From NCBI RefSeq assembly GCF_047126315.1, contig NZ_CP138953.1, positions 682,001-746,000 on the forward strand: DNA of 64,000 nucleotides, read 5' to 3'. The position numbers and the translations under genes were made by a program. Position 1 is the stretch's first letter. Each line of letters starts with the position of its first letter. Under the pieces are notes generated by a model. That model did not search any database. It saw only the letters and a program-made list of their open reading frames with translations, and was not told the origin of the DNA. Positions 17,670 to 26,806 of the stretch are shown here, in pieces. This stretch comes from Shimia sp022448905. Its GTDB lineage: Bacteria; Pseudomonadota; Alphaproteobacteria; Rhodobacterales; Rhodobacteraceae.

Positions 17670-18317
17670 CTACCTTGTGCGCCCGGGACGACAGACTGGG
17701 GCCACCCGCCGAAACACCGTGGCCACTGTCAGCCGCTGGTCAAACCCCAAAGTGCGCCGCTTCGAGTAAAGCAAATCCAATCGCGCTTTGCGGGGCACAC
17801 AGCGCCGCTCATAGACGGCTTCGGTCTCTTCCGGCGTTTTGCAGTCTTCAAGAAGTTTCTCTTCGGTCCGGTGGTAGATCAAAGTCGCTAGTCCGGTCAC
17901 GCCGGGCCGATCTTTGAGCACCTCGGCATAAAGCGCCGGAAACCGCTCCACGTAACGGCGCAGCGGCGGGCGCGGGCCCACAAAACTGATGTCGCCTTTC
18001 AGGATATTGAACAGCTGCGGCAGCTCATCCAGCCGGTACAGCCGCAAAAACTTGCCGGTTTTGGTGATCCGATGGGCTTTGTCGCCACCGGACACACCGC
18101 TGTCCTGATCCACGTTCTTCATGGTGCGGAACTTGTAGAGCTTGAACCCCTGTGTCGGCGTTTTCATACGCTCCGACACATACAGGATCGGCCGCCCATC
18201 GCGGATCAGGATCATCACCGCCACAACCAACATCACTGGCCACAGGATCAGCAGCAGAAACAGCACCCAGCCAAGGTCCATCATCCGCCGCCCAAAGGTG
18301 GTGCCGTGTCCGATCAT
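17670..18317 (-). CDS. Priming sugar transferase (undecaprenyl-phosphate sugar-1-phosphate transferase)
   Basis: Transfers the first sugar-1-phosphate to undecaprenyl phosphate to start polysaccharide synthesis (WcaJ/ExoY family). 215 aa: one N-terminal membrane segment (GWVLFLLLILWPVMLVVAVMILI), then YKFRTM, LRLYRLDELPQLFNILKGD and SFVGPRPPLRRYVE, the family signatures, and RPGVTGLATL. The ATG at 18317 overlaps the stop of the upstream SDR gene by 4 nt, which fixes the start. With that SDR it forms a separate small polysaccharide unit 5 kb from the rhamnose cluster. Confidence 0.9.
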   Translation of the reverse strand: MIGHGTTFGRRMMDLGWVLFLLLILWPVMLVVAVMILIRDGRPILYVSERMKTPTQGFKLYKFRTMKNVDQDSGVSGGDKAHRITKTGKFLRLYRLDELPQLFNILKGDISFVGPRPPLRRYVERFPALYAEVLKDRPGVTGLATLIYHRTEEKLLEDCKTPEETEAVYERRCVPRKARLDLLYSKRRTLGFDQRLTVATVFRRVAPVCRPGRTR

Positions 18318-19183
18318 GCCGGTGCCTCTGTCAACCTGCGCCATTCCGCAATCATTTCTTGAGGCGGTACCACAAGCGTTTGCCCCGTCAAGCGCCGAAG
18401 TCGGGCCATCGACATCGACACCTCCGCCACGGCCGTTTCCGGCGCTGGGCGCCACACAAACGGGCACTCGGCAGCTTCGAGCAACTCATGCATGGCGACC
18501 GGATTTGAGGCCGCGACGTTCACTATGCCTGGCAAAGCGTTGGCGGTCAGCAGGCCCGCCACCGCGTACCAGATCACCGTGGCCGTGGCGTAGCTGCGGA
18601 TCGGACTTTGGCCAATGTCAAAGGCATCCAGTGTCACCGGTAGACCACTTTGGATTGCGCGAAACAAACTGTCCGCCCCAACAACATTTGCCAATCGCAA
18701 AACCGCTGATTTTGGTTCAGGTGATTGACCTGAATCGTCCGAAAACAGGCTCTGTTCCATCTCAATCTTGGCCACGCCATAGGCATTCACCGGCGCCAGA
18801 GCACCGCCTTCAGTCGCCTCTCTTGCTGGTCCGTAAACCGCGCTGCTGGAACAATGCAGCACCCGCGCTGCACCGCTGACTTGGGCGATTTCCACCGCCC
18901 GATGCGCCAGTGTGATGTTGTCGGCCAAATCCCCTTTGCCCGGCACCACGCCCCATAGGGCCAGAACCGCATCTGCTTTGGGTGGCGGACCTTCTGAATA
19001 AACCCAATCCACACCCGTGTCGGCCTTCCGCCCACCCCAAACAACTTGCCAGTCAGCGAGCAACTCTGGAGAGGTCGCAAGGCACGCCCGCAGCAATCGC
19101 CCAAGCTTTCCGGTGCTGCCCAGCACCAACAGGGTTTTTGAGGAGGAAGACGGCACAGCGCCCAGGTCTGTCACAGAAGTCAA
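18314..19183 (-). CDS. NAD-dependent epimerase/dehydratase family protein
   Basis: SDR protein of about 289 aa. LLVLGSTGKLGRLL near residues 18-31 is the cofactor-binding loop (a variant of GxxGxxG). CSSSAVYG and AYGVAKIEME give the Ser and Tyr-x-x-x-Lys active site. It is coupled by a 4-nt overlap to the priming sugar transferase, so it likely modifies a nucleotide sugar or lipid-linked sugar used there. The start is unsure: TTG 19183 gives the longest product and GTG 19174 is possible; no good ribosome site is seen. The substrate is not predictable. Confidence 0.75.
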   Translation of the reverse strand: MTSVTDLGAVPSSSSKTLLVLGSTGKLGRLLRACLATSPELLADWQVVWGGRKADTGVDWVYSEGPPPKADAVLALWGVVPGKGDLADNITLAHRAVEIAQVSGAARVLHCSSSAVYGPAREATEGGALAPVNAYGVAKIEMEQSLFSDDSGQSPEPKSAVLRLANVVGADSLFRAIQSGLPVTLDAFDIGQSPIRSYATATVIWYAVAGLLTANALPGIVNVAASNPVAMHELLEAAECPFVWRPAPETAVAEVSMSMARLRRLTGQTLVVPPQEMIAEWRRLTEAPA

Positions 19184-19333
19184 AAGTCAAAAGTCCAAAT
19201 CAATTGCACCCCCTAAAGTGCCGCCACGACATCTGCTGTCAACCGCGCGAAACGTATCCAATATGTAAAATTCAGCTTGGAAACCCCGCGTGACACAGAT
19301 AGCGTCCCGTGACTTTGCCACAGGGAGCGCTCC

Positions 19334-20245
19334 ATGACCGATCACGTCACCACTCACCAGGCCGCCGAAGACGCCCGCAACGAAGAGATCAAGATCTGGC
19401 TCAATGGCCGCGTTGTGCCCAAGGCAGAGGCGGTGGTGTCGGTCTATGACAGCGGCTTTATGCTCGGGGACGGCGTGTGGGAAGGGTTGCGCCTTTATGA
19501 CGGCCATTGGGCATTTCTGGACGAGCATATGGACCGCCTGTTTGAGGCCGCGAAAGTCATCGATCTGGACATCGGCATGGACAAAGCCGGCGTGATTGCA
19601 GCCTTGGAGGCCACCCGCGCCGCCAATGAGATGACCACCGATGCCCACGCCCGCCTGATGGTCACGCGCGGCGTGAAAACCCGCCCGTTTCAGCACCCCT
19701 CGCTGAGCCAGCAGGGGCCAACGTTCACCATCATCATGGAACATTCCAAACCGTCGATCCCGCGTCCAATCCGGCTGGCGACCGTGCCGCACATTCGCGG
19801 ATTGCCGATGACGCAGGACCCCAAGCTGAACTCTCATTCGAAGCTCAACTGCATTCTCGCCTGCATCGCGGCGGAGAAAGCTGGTGCCGATGAGGCGTTG
19901 ATGCTCGACATCAATGGCTTTGTGAACACCACCAACGCCTGTAATTTCTTCATCGTGCGTAAAGGTGCGGTTTGGACCTCCACCGGCGACTACTGCATGA
20001 ACGGCATCACCCGCCAAAAGGTGATCGACGTCTGCCGTGCCGACGGCATCCCGGTTTATGAGCGCAACTATTCTCTGGTCGACACTTATGGCGCAGACGA
20101 GGCGTTCCTCACAGGAACTTTTGGCGCACAAACCCCGGTCAGCGAGATTGATGGACGGCCGATCGGCACTGGCGAGATGGGCGAGATGACCAAGCACATC
20201 CGCGGCCTCTACAAAGATCTCGTTGCGCAAGACGCCCTGCCGTAA
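19334..20245 (+). CDS. Class IV aminotransferase (branched-chain or D-amino-acid type)
   Basis: PLP-dependent fold-type IV aminotransferase, 303 aa. The motifs are VYDSGFMLGDGVWEGLR near the N-terminus, the PLP lysine (Lys170) in LNSHSKLNC, DEALMLDINGFVNTTNACNFF, and FLTGTFGAQTPVSEIDGR. Branched-chain aminotransferase (IlvE-like) or D-amino-acid aminotransferase cannot be told apart by eye. It is followed within 65 nt by a sulfotransferase-like gene in the same direction, with an 11-bp tandem repeat between them. Confidence 0.85.
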   Translation: MTDHVTTHQAAEDARNEEIKIWLNGRVVPKAEAVVSVYDSGFMLGDGVWEGLRLYDGHWAFLDEHMDRLFEAAKVIDLDIGMDKAGVIAALEATRAANEMTTDAHARLMVTRGVKTRPFQHPSLSQQGPTFTIIMEHSKPSIPRPIRLATVPHIRGLPMTQDPKLNSHSKLNCILACIAAEKAGADEALMLDINGFVNTTNACNFFIVRKGAVWTSTGDYCMNGITRQKVIDVCRADGIPVYERNYSLVDTYGADEAFLTGTFGAQTPVSEIDGRPIGTGEMGEMTKHIRGLYKDLVAQDALP

Positions 20246-20264
20246 ATCCCAAATTCGCACTGTC

Positions 20265-20297
20265 GCAATACAGCCGCGATACCGACGCAATACCGAT
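20265..20297 (+). repeat. Three tandem 11-bp repeats (GCAATACCGAC-like) before a gene start
   Basis: Three adjacent 11-bp units, GCAATACAGCC (20265), GCGATACCGAC (20276) and GCAATACCGAT (20287), end directly at the ribosome site (AGGAG, 20298-20302) of the gene at 20311. Related two-unit copies with the same 11-bp period lie at 33417-33438 and, on the other strand, at 61306-61327. Each lies upstream of a gene it points to. A helical-turn period suits a protein-binding site. Confidence 0.7.
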
Positions 20298-20310
20298 AGG
20301 AGTTTGCCCC

Positions 20311-21024
20311 GTGAAAATTGCCATGTGGAGCGGCCCCCGCAACCTCTCAACCGCGATGATGTACGCCTTTGGCAACCGCGCCGATTGTGCGGTGGTGGAC
20401 GAACCCTTCTATGCCGCTTACCTCGCAATGACCGGTCTCGATCACCCTATGGGGGCAGAGATTTTGGCGTCCCAAGATCAGGACCCCAACAGGGTCGCGG
20501 CGGACCTCGTTGCAGCCAATCCAAATGGCAAACCGTACTTCTACCAGAAGCACATGACCCAACATATGATCGATGGCGTACCTCGAGACTGGATGCGGGA
20601 AGTCACCAATGTCTTCCTGCTGCGCCACCCCGCTCGTGTGATTGCGTCTTACGCGGCCAAGCGCGAAAACCCGTCGCTCACCGACATCGGCTTTCCGCAG
20701 CAACTGGAGCTGATGAAATTGGTTTCAAGCTGGGGGCAAACACCAGTTGTGATCGACAGCCATGACATCCGCGACAATCCACAGGAAATGCTCGAAAAAC
20801 TCTGTGATGCCATTGGTTTAAAGTTTGACGCAGCGATGCTGTCCTGGCCCAAAGGCGGCCACAAAGACGACGGTGCCTGGGCGCCCCATTGGTATGGCGC
20901 CGTCTGGGAGTCCACGGGTTTTGCAGGAGCTGAAGGTCCGTTGCCTGAGGTGCCCGACGGTTTGCAGCCGGTCCTGCAAGCGGCGCTGCCTCTCTATGAA
21001 GAGATGAAAGCGCACAAGCTTTAA
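20311..21024 (+). CDS. Sulfotransferase-like P-loop protein
   Basis: 237-aa protein with a 5'-phosphosulfate-loop-like start (MWSGPRNLSTAMMYAF) and VFLLRHPARVIASY near residue 110, matching the sulfotransferase 3'-phosphate motif. The start is GTG 20311 with AGGAG 8 nt upstream. It follows a class IV aminotransferase in the same direction, so the two may share a transcript, but no substrate follows from this. A strong terminator lies just after the stop. Confidence 0.65.
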   Translation: MKIAMWSGPRNLSTAMMYAFGNRADCAVVDEPFYAAYLAMTGLDHPMGAEILASQDQDPNRVAADLVAANPNGKPYFYQKHMTQHMIDGVPRDWMREVTNVFLLRHPARVIASYAAKRENPSLTDIGFPQQLELMKLVSSWGQTPVVIDSHDIRDNPQEMLEKLCDAIGLKFDAAMLSWPKGGHKDDGAWAPHWYGAVWESTGFAGAEGPLPEVPDGLQPVLQAALPLYEEMKAHKL

Positions 21025-21029
21025 TGAAA

Positions 21030-21060
21030 AAGGCGGGGATCATCCCCGCCTTGTTTTCTT
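21030..21060 (+). terminator. Intrinsic terminator
   Basis: AAGGCGGGGA (21030-21039) pairs perfectly with TCCCCGCCTT (21043-21052), followed by a T-rich tail (TTGTTTTCTT). It ends the aminotransferase / sulfotransferase-like unit and reaches the 3' end of the convergent SCP2 gene. Confidence 0.88.
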
Positions 21061-21340
21061 AGGTCAGCAGCTGGCCCAGCTTCATCGCCGTGCCCATGTC
21101 GCCGGAGACTTTGAGCTTGCCCAGCATCAGCGCGGTGGTGGGTTTCAGATCACCGGCCAGCAGCTTTACAAGGTTCTCTTCAGAGATCGACACGGTGCAA
21201 TCGGTCTCGCGGTCTTCCTGCGTCGCCGTGTTGTCCGCCAGCACCACAACCCCGGCATCGCCGCAGTCAAATTTCAATGTGCCGTCAAACGTGCGGTCTT
21301 TCAGCCCTTTGGCCATCTGTGCCGTGATCTGTTCCAACAT
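21059..21340 (-). CDS. SCP2 sterol-transfer family protein
   Basis: Small stand-alone SCP2 domain (93 aa) expected to bind hydrophobic ligands such as acyl-CoA or lipids in the cytoplasm. Typical elements are DCTVSISEENLVKLLAGDLKPTTALMLGKLKVSGDMGTAMKLGQLL near the C-terminus (cited as the SCP2 end region) and a DGTLKFDCGD strand. ATG at 21340 with AGGGAA upstream. No operon partner; role not known. Confidence 0.85.
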   Translation of the reverse strand: MLEQITAQMAKGLKDRTFDGTLKFDCGDAGVVVLADNTATQEDRETDCTVSISEENLVKLLAGDLKPTTALMLGKLKVSGDMGTAMKLGQLLT

Positions 21341-21403
21341 GTGATCTTCCCTAAGTAACCTTGTTGCTCAAGTGGTTGCAGCCAACCAACTTTGACGAAA
21401 GGG

Positions 21404-22804
21404 TTACGTCGGGCCACTTAACGAACCGTTAAAACTCCCGCCAAGCGCGACATTCAAATCAACAAAATCAACTGATCTGTTGCGAATGTCCAAAGCCGCC
21501 TGGTTTTGCGTCTCCAGAAACCCGCGCTCCGCGTCCAGCACTTGCAGGAACGACGCCTGTCCCTCGCCATAGGCCTTGCGCGCCAACCGCAGCACTTCGG
21601 CGGAGGCTTCCACAGCCTTTTTGGACAGTTCCACCGCGCGGGTGTTTGCTTGCAGCGCAAACAGCGAACTGCGCACTTCCTCCACGGCCAGCACAATTTC
21701 CTTTTCCCAGGCCGCCTGCCGTTCTGCCACCAAACCCTTGGCCGTTTCCACCTTGCCGCGCCGCACCGGCAGATCGTACCAGGGAATGTCCAGATCAATA
21801 CGCAAAAACGCGGCCAGCGGATCAAAGCCAGAGCTGCTCCCGGCAACATTAACGTTCCCGGTCAAACCAAGGCTTGGATACAAGTCCGACTCCGCGACAC
21901 CGACAAGCGCCACCGCTTCCGCCAGCTTTTTCTCCGCATAAATCACATCTGGCCGGTTGCGCAGAAGGTCCGCAGGCACACCGGTTGAGACAACGCTGGT
22001 TTTGGGGCTGGGTTGCGGTGCGCGCACATCCAGATCGTCCCGTTCTGCCAACTCCGTGCTGCCGACCAAGGCGGTCAACCTGTTGACCATACGCACAAAA
22101 AGGATGCGCGCATCGGGCACAGTGGAGCTTGTGCGCAACACCAGCGCATTGGCCTGCGCCACGTCCAACTCCGTGGCACTACCGTCTTCGGCCAGCGATT
22201 TTGTGGCCTTCAGCGTCTCCTCGCGGCTGCTCAAAACGCGCTGCAAAATCCGATCCAGTTCTTGGGCATAGCGCATGTCCATATAGGCGGTGACCACCTC
22301 GTCCACATAGAGCAACGTCCAGACATCAAGATCGGCATAGCTGGCTTCCAGCCGTGCAAATGCCGCCTCTTTTTCCCGTTGCAACTTTCCAAACAGGTCC
22401 AGTTTCCACTTGGCCTCAGCCCGCACAAACCCAGACGTTTCAGCCGCATCCCCGCCGCCGCCACTGCGCCGGACCTCGCCCACGCGTGTGGTGCCGCCAA
22501 TTGGAAATCCGGCCGAAGCCAGAATGCCTTGCGATTGCTGAATACGCGCCGCAATGCGTTGAATGTCTTTGTTGTTCTCAAGCCCGTAGCCAACGATTTT
22601 GTTCAGGAGTGAGTCGTTAAACGAGGTCCACCATTTGGCATCATGCTTGCGTGCCACGCCTGCGGGCTGTTTCTTCAGGAAACTCTTGGCAAGGTCAGTC
22701 TCCGGCCGCGCATAGTCTTTTCCGGCAGGGGCAATGGCGCAGCCGGACAGCAACCCCAGCATCATGCTGCGCCGTGTCAGACTGCCTGCAAACTCTCTGC
22801 TCAT
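21404..22804 (-). CDS. Outer-membrane efflux lipoprotein (NodT/OprM-type)
   Basis: 466-aa RND-type outer-membrane factor. The N-terminus MLGLLSGC contains a lipobox (LSGC), so the protein is probably lipidated. PAGKDYARPETDLAKSF matches the NodT start region, and two TolC-like repeats follow (for example RNRPDVIYAEKKLAEA, AVALVGVAESDLYPSL). The C-terminal AYGEGQASFLQVLDAERGFLETQ is a classical outer-membrane efflux signature. No membrane-fusion or pump gene is adjacent; the next gene upstream is an MscS channel (31 nt away, same strand). Confidence 0.9.
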   Translation of the reverse strand: MSREFAGSLTRRSMMLGLLSGCAIAPAGKDYARPETDLAKSFLKKQPAGVARKHDAKWWTSFNDSLLNKIVGYGLENNKDIQRIAARIQQSQGILASAGFPIGGTTRVGEVRRSGGGGDAAETSGFVRAEAKWKLDLFGKLQREKEAAFARLEASYADLDVWTLLYVDEVVTAYMDMRYAQELDRILQRVLSSREETLKATKSLAEDGSATELDVAQANALVLRTSSTVPDARILFVRMVNRLTALVGSTELAERDDLDVRAPQPSPKTSVVSTGVPADLLRNRPDVIYAEKKLAEAVALVGVAESDLYPSLGLTGNVNVAGSSSGFDPLAAFLRIDLDIPWYDLPVRRGKVETAKGLVAERQAAWEKEIVLAVEEVRSSLFALQANTRAVELSKKAVEASAEVLRLARKAYGEGQASFLQVLDAERGFLETQNQAALDIRNRSVDFVDLNVALGGSFNGSLSGPT

Positions 22805-22834
22805 GCTCTACCTGTGACGCCTTATGTGTGCGCC

Positions 22835-24483
22835 TTATGCTTTTTGTGCTGCGGCCTCCGCTGCCGCTTCATGTGCCAGGGGTTCGTCCCAATCCACCTC
22901 GGAAATCTTCAAATCCGGCGTGTCGGTTTCATAGTTGGGCGTCATAATCTGCACCCCGTTTTCGTTAAACACATCGGTGATGTTCTTGTGCAATTCGCTC
23001 AGCAACAACGGCAAAGACGACCCGCGCGTGGTGAACGCGTTGATCTGATAGTTGGTCGCAAAATCCAACAGCCCGGTCACGAGAACAAAGGGCTCTGGTG
23101 ACTTCTTCAGCCCCTTCGTGCGCCGCGCCGCCTCTATCAACATGGCCTCCACCTTTTTGCGCGGCTCTTCGTAGCCGATGCCCACCGTGGTATGCAGCAG
23201 CAGCCCCTTGCCGTCGATTTTGCTGGAGTAGTTGATCACCTCAGAGGACAAAAGCGTGGCGTTGGGGATCGAGATCAGCTCATTTTTGACCGACCTTAGA
23301 TAGGTCTCCATCAGCCGGATTTGCATCACGTCGCCGTAGTGATCTCCCACGCGAATGCGGTCGCCCACGTTCATCGACCGTTTGTAGAGCACAAACAGGC
23401 CGGCCAGCACGTTGGAGATCACCGAGTTGGACCCCAAGGACACCATCACCCCCACAAGGATGGTCAGTCCCTGAAACGCCGCGGAGTCCGATCCCGGAAT
23501 ATAGGGGAAACAGATCACCGCCGCCGTCAGCACAATGCCACCACGGATCAGATTGTAGGTTGGCCAAACCCAGTGATCTTCAAAAGATTTTAACTCGATC
23601 ACGCCCTGCTCAACACTTTGGAAAAACAGATACACGCCCTTAATCATCCACCGGGCAATCGCGGCGATGATCAGGATGGTGATCAGATTGGGCATGTAGC
23701 CCACAAATCCCAACAACAGCCCAATGATTGGGTCCGTAACATAGCGGATCAACAACGCCGCAATCGGCCGTGTGTTGGGGAAGGAGTGCAGCACAAACGA
23801 CAGGTAGTAGTAAAACCCTGTGAAGAGCGTGATGTCGACCAGCAGCCGGATCAGGAATTTGGCAATGTTGGACACCGCCTGACTCTGCACAATATCCCCC
23901 GTGGCTTCCTGAATGCCCCTTGTGCGGTGCTCAACGATACCGGCCACCAGCCGGGCACGCGCCGTCTTAGCCACAACAAAATGCCGCAATAAAAGGCAAA
24001 CACCGCTGACCACGCCAGCGCCGTCAAGGTGCTTTGGGAAAAGGCCTCATCGGTGCGGTTGGCGCGATAGCGCAGAATGGCTTCTTCGATGGCTTCTGCA
24101 TGCAGCGAGGCCAACACCGGCAACTCCATCTGCTCGTAATCGGCATCGGCCTGAGTGGTCACACTCACCATCACCCCATCAGCAAAGATCGTCTGGCCCA
24201 ACTCGCCGCGCTCGATGCCCATGACAACTGTGGTTGCTTCGCTGCGTTCCGCCACCTCGACCACGCGTTTGGCCACCAGCGCGGCGCGCTCTTCGGCAGG
24301 CAGGGCGGTAGAGCCGCGCACCGCAAACAGCTGCTCCCCGTCCACTTCCACCGCCTGCACAAAGACTTCGTCGTCCACCGCCGGCGGACCTGTGTCCTCC
24401 ACCTCTTCTTCTTGCGCCCAAGCCACGCCCAAGCTCAGCAGCAAAGCTGCAAAAATGCGCAAAAATTGCGTGAGTATCCCCAT
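22835..24483 (-). pseudogene. MscS-family mechanosensitive channel gene with apparent frameshift
   Basis: Starts at ATG 24483 (GGAGG 8 nt upstream) with a signal peptide (LRIFAALLLSLGVAWAQ), a periplasmic domain and a first membrane segment (AWSAVFAFYCGILLWLRR). Near 23960-23964 the coding frame shifts by one base. The continuation ARARLVAGIVEHRTRG, further membrane segments, the MscS pore region (GVMVSLGSNSVISNVLAG) and the beta domain (VGDRIRVGDHYGDVMQI) run to 22835 in the other frame. One extra base (for example CGC GCG for CGGCG) would give a single 549-aa protein. Either a true disruption or a sequence error. Confidence 0.75.
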
Positions 24484-24590
24484 CCCAACTGCCTCCCCGG
24501 CGCAGTCCGTGCCTGTTGAAAACGTCTTTTTAGAAACGCTAACTGCCATGTCGCGCTTCTCAAAGGATTTTCTGGCAAGACTGAGGGCCG

Positions 24591-24623
24591 GAAACAAAAA
24601 AGCCCGCCACAACGGGCGGGCTT
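24591..24623 (-). terminator. Intrinsic terminator of argG
   Basis: On the minus strand AAGCCCGCC (24623-24615) pairs with GGCGGGCTT (24608-24600) across a short loop, followed by TTTTTTGTTT. It lies 18 nt past the argG stop and ahead of the channel gene, which is in the same direction, so the two are probably separate transcripts. Confidence 0.9.
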
Positions 24624-24640
24624 CCTTGGAATGGGTTGGC

Positions 24641-25867
24641 TTAGTTGCCGGTGCGTTTGTTGCGCATCGCGATCAGTTTCAGACGCAGCGCTTGCAGCTG
24701 GATAAAGCCCGCAGCGTCTTTCTGATCGTAAGCGCCTGCATCATCTTCAAAGGTCACGTGCTCTTCAGAATAGAGCGAGTGGTCAGACCAACGGCCCACG
24801 GTGGTGGCGCTGCCTTTGTAGAGTTTCACACGCACAGTGCCGGTGACATGTTCTTGGCTCTTGTCGATCGCCGCCTGCAGCATCTCGCGCTCAGGGCTGT
24901 ACCAGAAACCGTTGTAGATCAGCTCTGCGTACTTCGGCATCAGCTCATCTTTCAGGTGCATTTCGCCACGGTCCATGGTGATGGACTCGATGCCACGGTG
25001 CGCCTCAAGCAGCACGGTGCCGCCCGGGGTTTCGTAGATGCCACGGGATTTCATGCCCACAAAACGGCCCTCAACGAGGTCCAAACGGCCAATGCCGTGC
25101 TTGCCGCCGTATTCGTTCAACTTGGTCAGGATGGTCGCCGGGCTCATGGCCTCGCCGTTGATGCTGACCGCGTCACCTTTTTCAAAGCCGATCTCGATGA
25201 ACTCAGGCTCGTTTGGCGCGTCTTCAGGATGTACGGTGCGCTGGTACACGTAATCCGGTGCCGCGATGGCTGGATCTTCCAGAACTTTGCCTTCCGAGGA
25301 AGTGTGCAGTAGGTTTGCGTCCACAGAGAACGGTGCTTCGCCACGTTTGTCTTTGGCCACCGGAATCTGATGTGCCTCGGCAAACTCAAGCAACTTGGTG
25401 CGCGAGGACAGGTCCCACTCCCGCCAAGGTGCAATCACCTTGATGTCGGGGTTCAACGCGTAGGCTGCCAGCTCGAAACGCACCTGGTCGTTGCCTTTGC
25501 CGGTTGCGCCATGCGCCACGGCATCTGCGCCAGTGGCTTCGGCAATCTCAACCAGGCGTTTGGAGATCAGCGGACGCGCAATCGAGGTGCCCAGCAGGTA
25601 CAGACCTTCATAGACCGCATTGGCGCGGAACATCGGGAAAACAAAGTCGCGCACAAACTCTTCTCGGACATCTTCGATGTAGATGTTCTCTGGTTTGATG
25701 CCCAGCAGTTCCGCCTTCTGACGCGCTGGTTCAAGTTCTTCGCCTTGACCCAGGTCCGCGGTGAAGGTCACCACCTCACAGCCATATTCGGTTTGCAGCC
25801 ACTTCAGGATGATCGAGGTATCCAGGCCACCGGAATAGGCCAGCACAACTTTCTTCGGAGCCGACAT
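24641..25867 (-). CDS. argG: Argininosuccinate synthase
   Basis: Joins citrulline and aspartate with ATP in arginine synthesis. 408 aa. The PP-loop SGGLDTS lies at 12-18, with FTADLGQGEE, the citrulline/aspartate-site HGATGKGNDQVRFE, and APWREW. The start ATG 25867 has AAGGGA upstream; an upstream extension of the frame lacks homology. Monocistronic by its strong terminator. argJ, another arginine gene, is 27 kb away. Confidence 0.98.
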   Translation of the reverse strand: MSAPKKVVLAYSGGLDTSIILKWLQTEYGCEVVTFTADLGQGEELEPARQKAELLGIKPENIYIEDVREEFVRDFVFPMFRANAVYEGLYLLGTSIARPLISKRLVEIAEATGADAVAHGATGKGNDQVRFELAAYALNPDIKVIAPWREWDLSSRTKLLEFAEAHQIPVAKDKRGEAPFSVDANLLHTSSEGKVLEDPAIAAPDYVYQRTVHPEDAPNEPEFIEIGFEKGDAVSINGEAMSPATILTKLNEYGGKHGIGRLDLVEGRFVGMKSRGIYETPGGTVLLEAHRGIESITMDRGEMHLKDELMPKYAELIYNGFWYSPEREMLQAAIDKSQEHVTGTVRVKLYKGSATTVGRWSDHSLYSEEHVTFEDDAGAYDQKDAAGFIQLQALRLKLIAMRNKRTGN

Positions 25868-26018
25868 GTTTCTTCCCTTCGTCCATATAACGTTCGCGCG
25901 ATAGCGGTTTTTGGGTCTGTGGGCAAGGCGAGCAGATCGCCGCACTTGCTTTTCTTGCCCGAGTTCTGCCAGATGCAGGCGAAATTAGGCATATTCATTC
26001 ACGTAAAGGGGTACACCA

Positions 26019-26756
26019 ATGCGCGGCTTTGCACTTTTGCTTCAGTCTTTTCGGCTGATCTTTGGAAACCTGTCGCAATCCTTGCGCCTGTCTTCGCCGT
26101 TGGTGGCGGTTCTGGTGGCTGCTCTCCTGATGTTTGGGCCTAGCTATTTTATCCAAGACGTTGATCCAACGAGCGCCAACGCGCTGCCTCCTAGCGCATT
26201 TTTGCTGCAGTTTTTGACGCTCGTTGTAACGATGTGGGTGGCAGTTGCGTGGCACCGTTTTGTGCTGCTTGAAGAATACCCTGATGGCGTGTTGCCTGCG
26301 TTCCACGGCGGACGCATGCTCGCGTATTTCGGTTATGGTGTTTTGCTTGGTGCGGTTGTCGGCGCAGCCACGCTTTTGGTGGTCGTGCTAGTTGGACTGG
26401 CTCTGTTTGGGGCGCCGGTCCTGATGATTGCTGCAATTATGGTAGTAGTTATCGTCAGCGGTTGGACGTTCTATCGTTTGTCACCCATTTTGCCCGCCAC
26501 TGCCATTGGAAAGACGATGCGGATGAAAGAGGCTTGGGCAGCAACCAAACCTTTGTCTGGGTCTATTCTTAGCGCGGTTGTCGTCTTTGTTGTGACCATT
26601 TTCGCTCTAGCGTTTTTGGGCGCGTTGATAGGCGGTGTAATCCCCATGCTAGGGGGCCTCATCTTGTTGGCGTTTAATTGGCTTTATATTCTTCTGGGCG
26701 TCAGCTTTCTGACCACTCTTTACGGCGTCGCGGTCGAAGGCCGCTCGATCGACTGA
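26019..26756 (+). CDS. Membrane protein of unknown function
   Basis: 245-aa protein, largely hydrophobic, with about six predicted membrane segments (around 28-45, 60-80, 102-125, 130-152, 185-205, 215-237). I recognise no catalytic motif. Its start region LLLQSFRLIFGNLSQSLRLS is amphipathic. It ends 50 nt before the threonine dehydratase start in the same direction, so they may be co-transcribed, but no functional link is evident. Confidence 0.75.
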   Translation: MRGFALLLQSFRLIFGNLSQSLRLSSPLVAVLVAALLMFGPSYFIQDVDPTSANALPPSAFLLQFLTLVVTMWVAVAWHRFVLLEEYPDGVLPAFHGGRMLAYFGYGVLLGAVVGAATLLVVVLVGLALFGAPVLMIAAIMVVVIVSGWTFYRLSPILPATAIGKTMRMKEAWAATKPLSGSILSAVVVFVVTIFALAFLGALIGGVIPMLGGLILLAFNWLYILLGVSFLTTLYGVAVEGRSID

Positions 26757-26806
26757 TCGACGACCTTCCCCTTGCCAAAACCTTCGGCTTCGGCCACTCA
26801 GGGCAC

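Noticed and set aside
19187..20428. 413-codon open frame antisense to the aminotransferase gene
   Set aside because: It covers a clear PLP enzyme on the plus strand; the product is rich in His/Arg/Gly without motifs, as expected for a GC-rich shadow frame.
24155..25312. 385-codon open frame antisense to argG and the channel gene
   Set aside because: It crosses a terminator and two real genes on the other strand, and has no recognisable motif.
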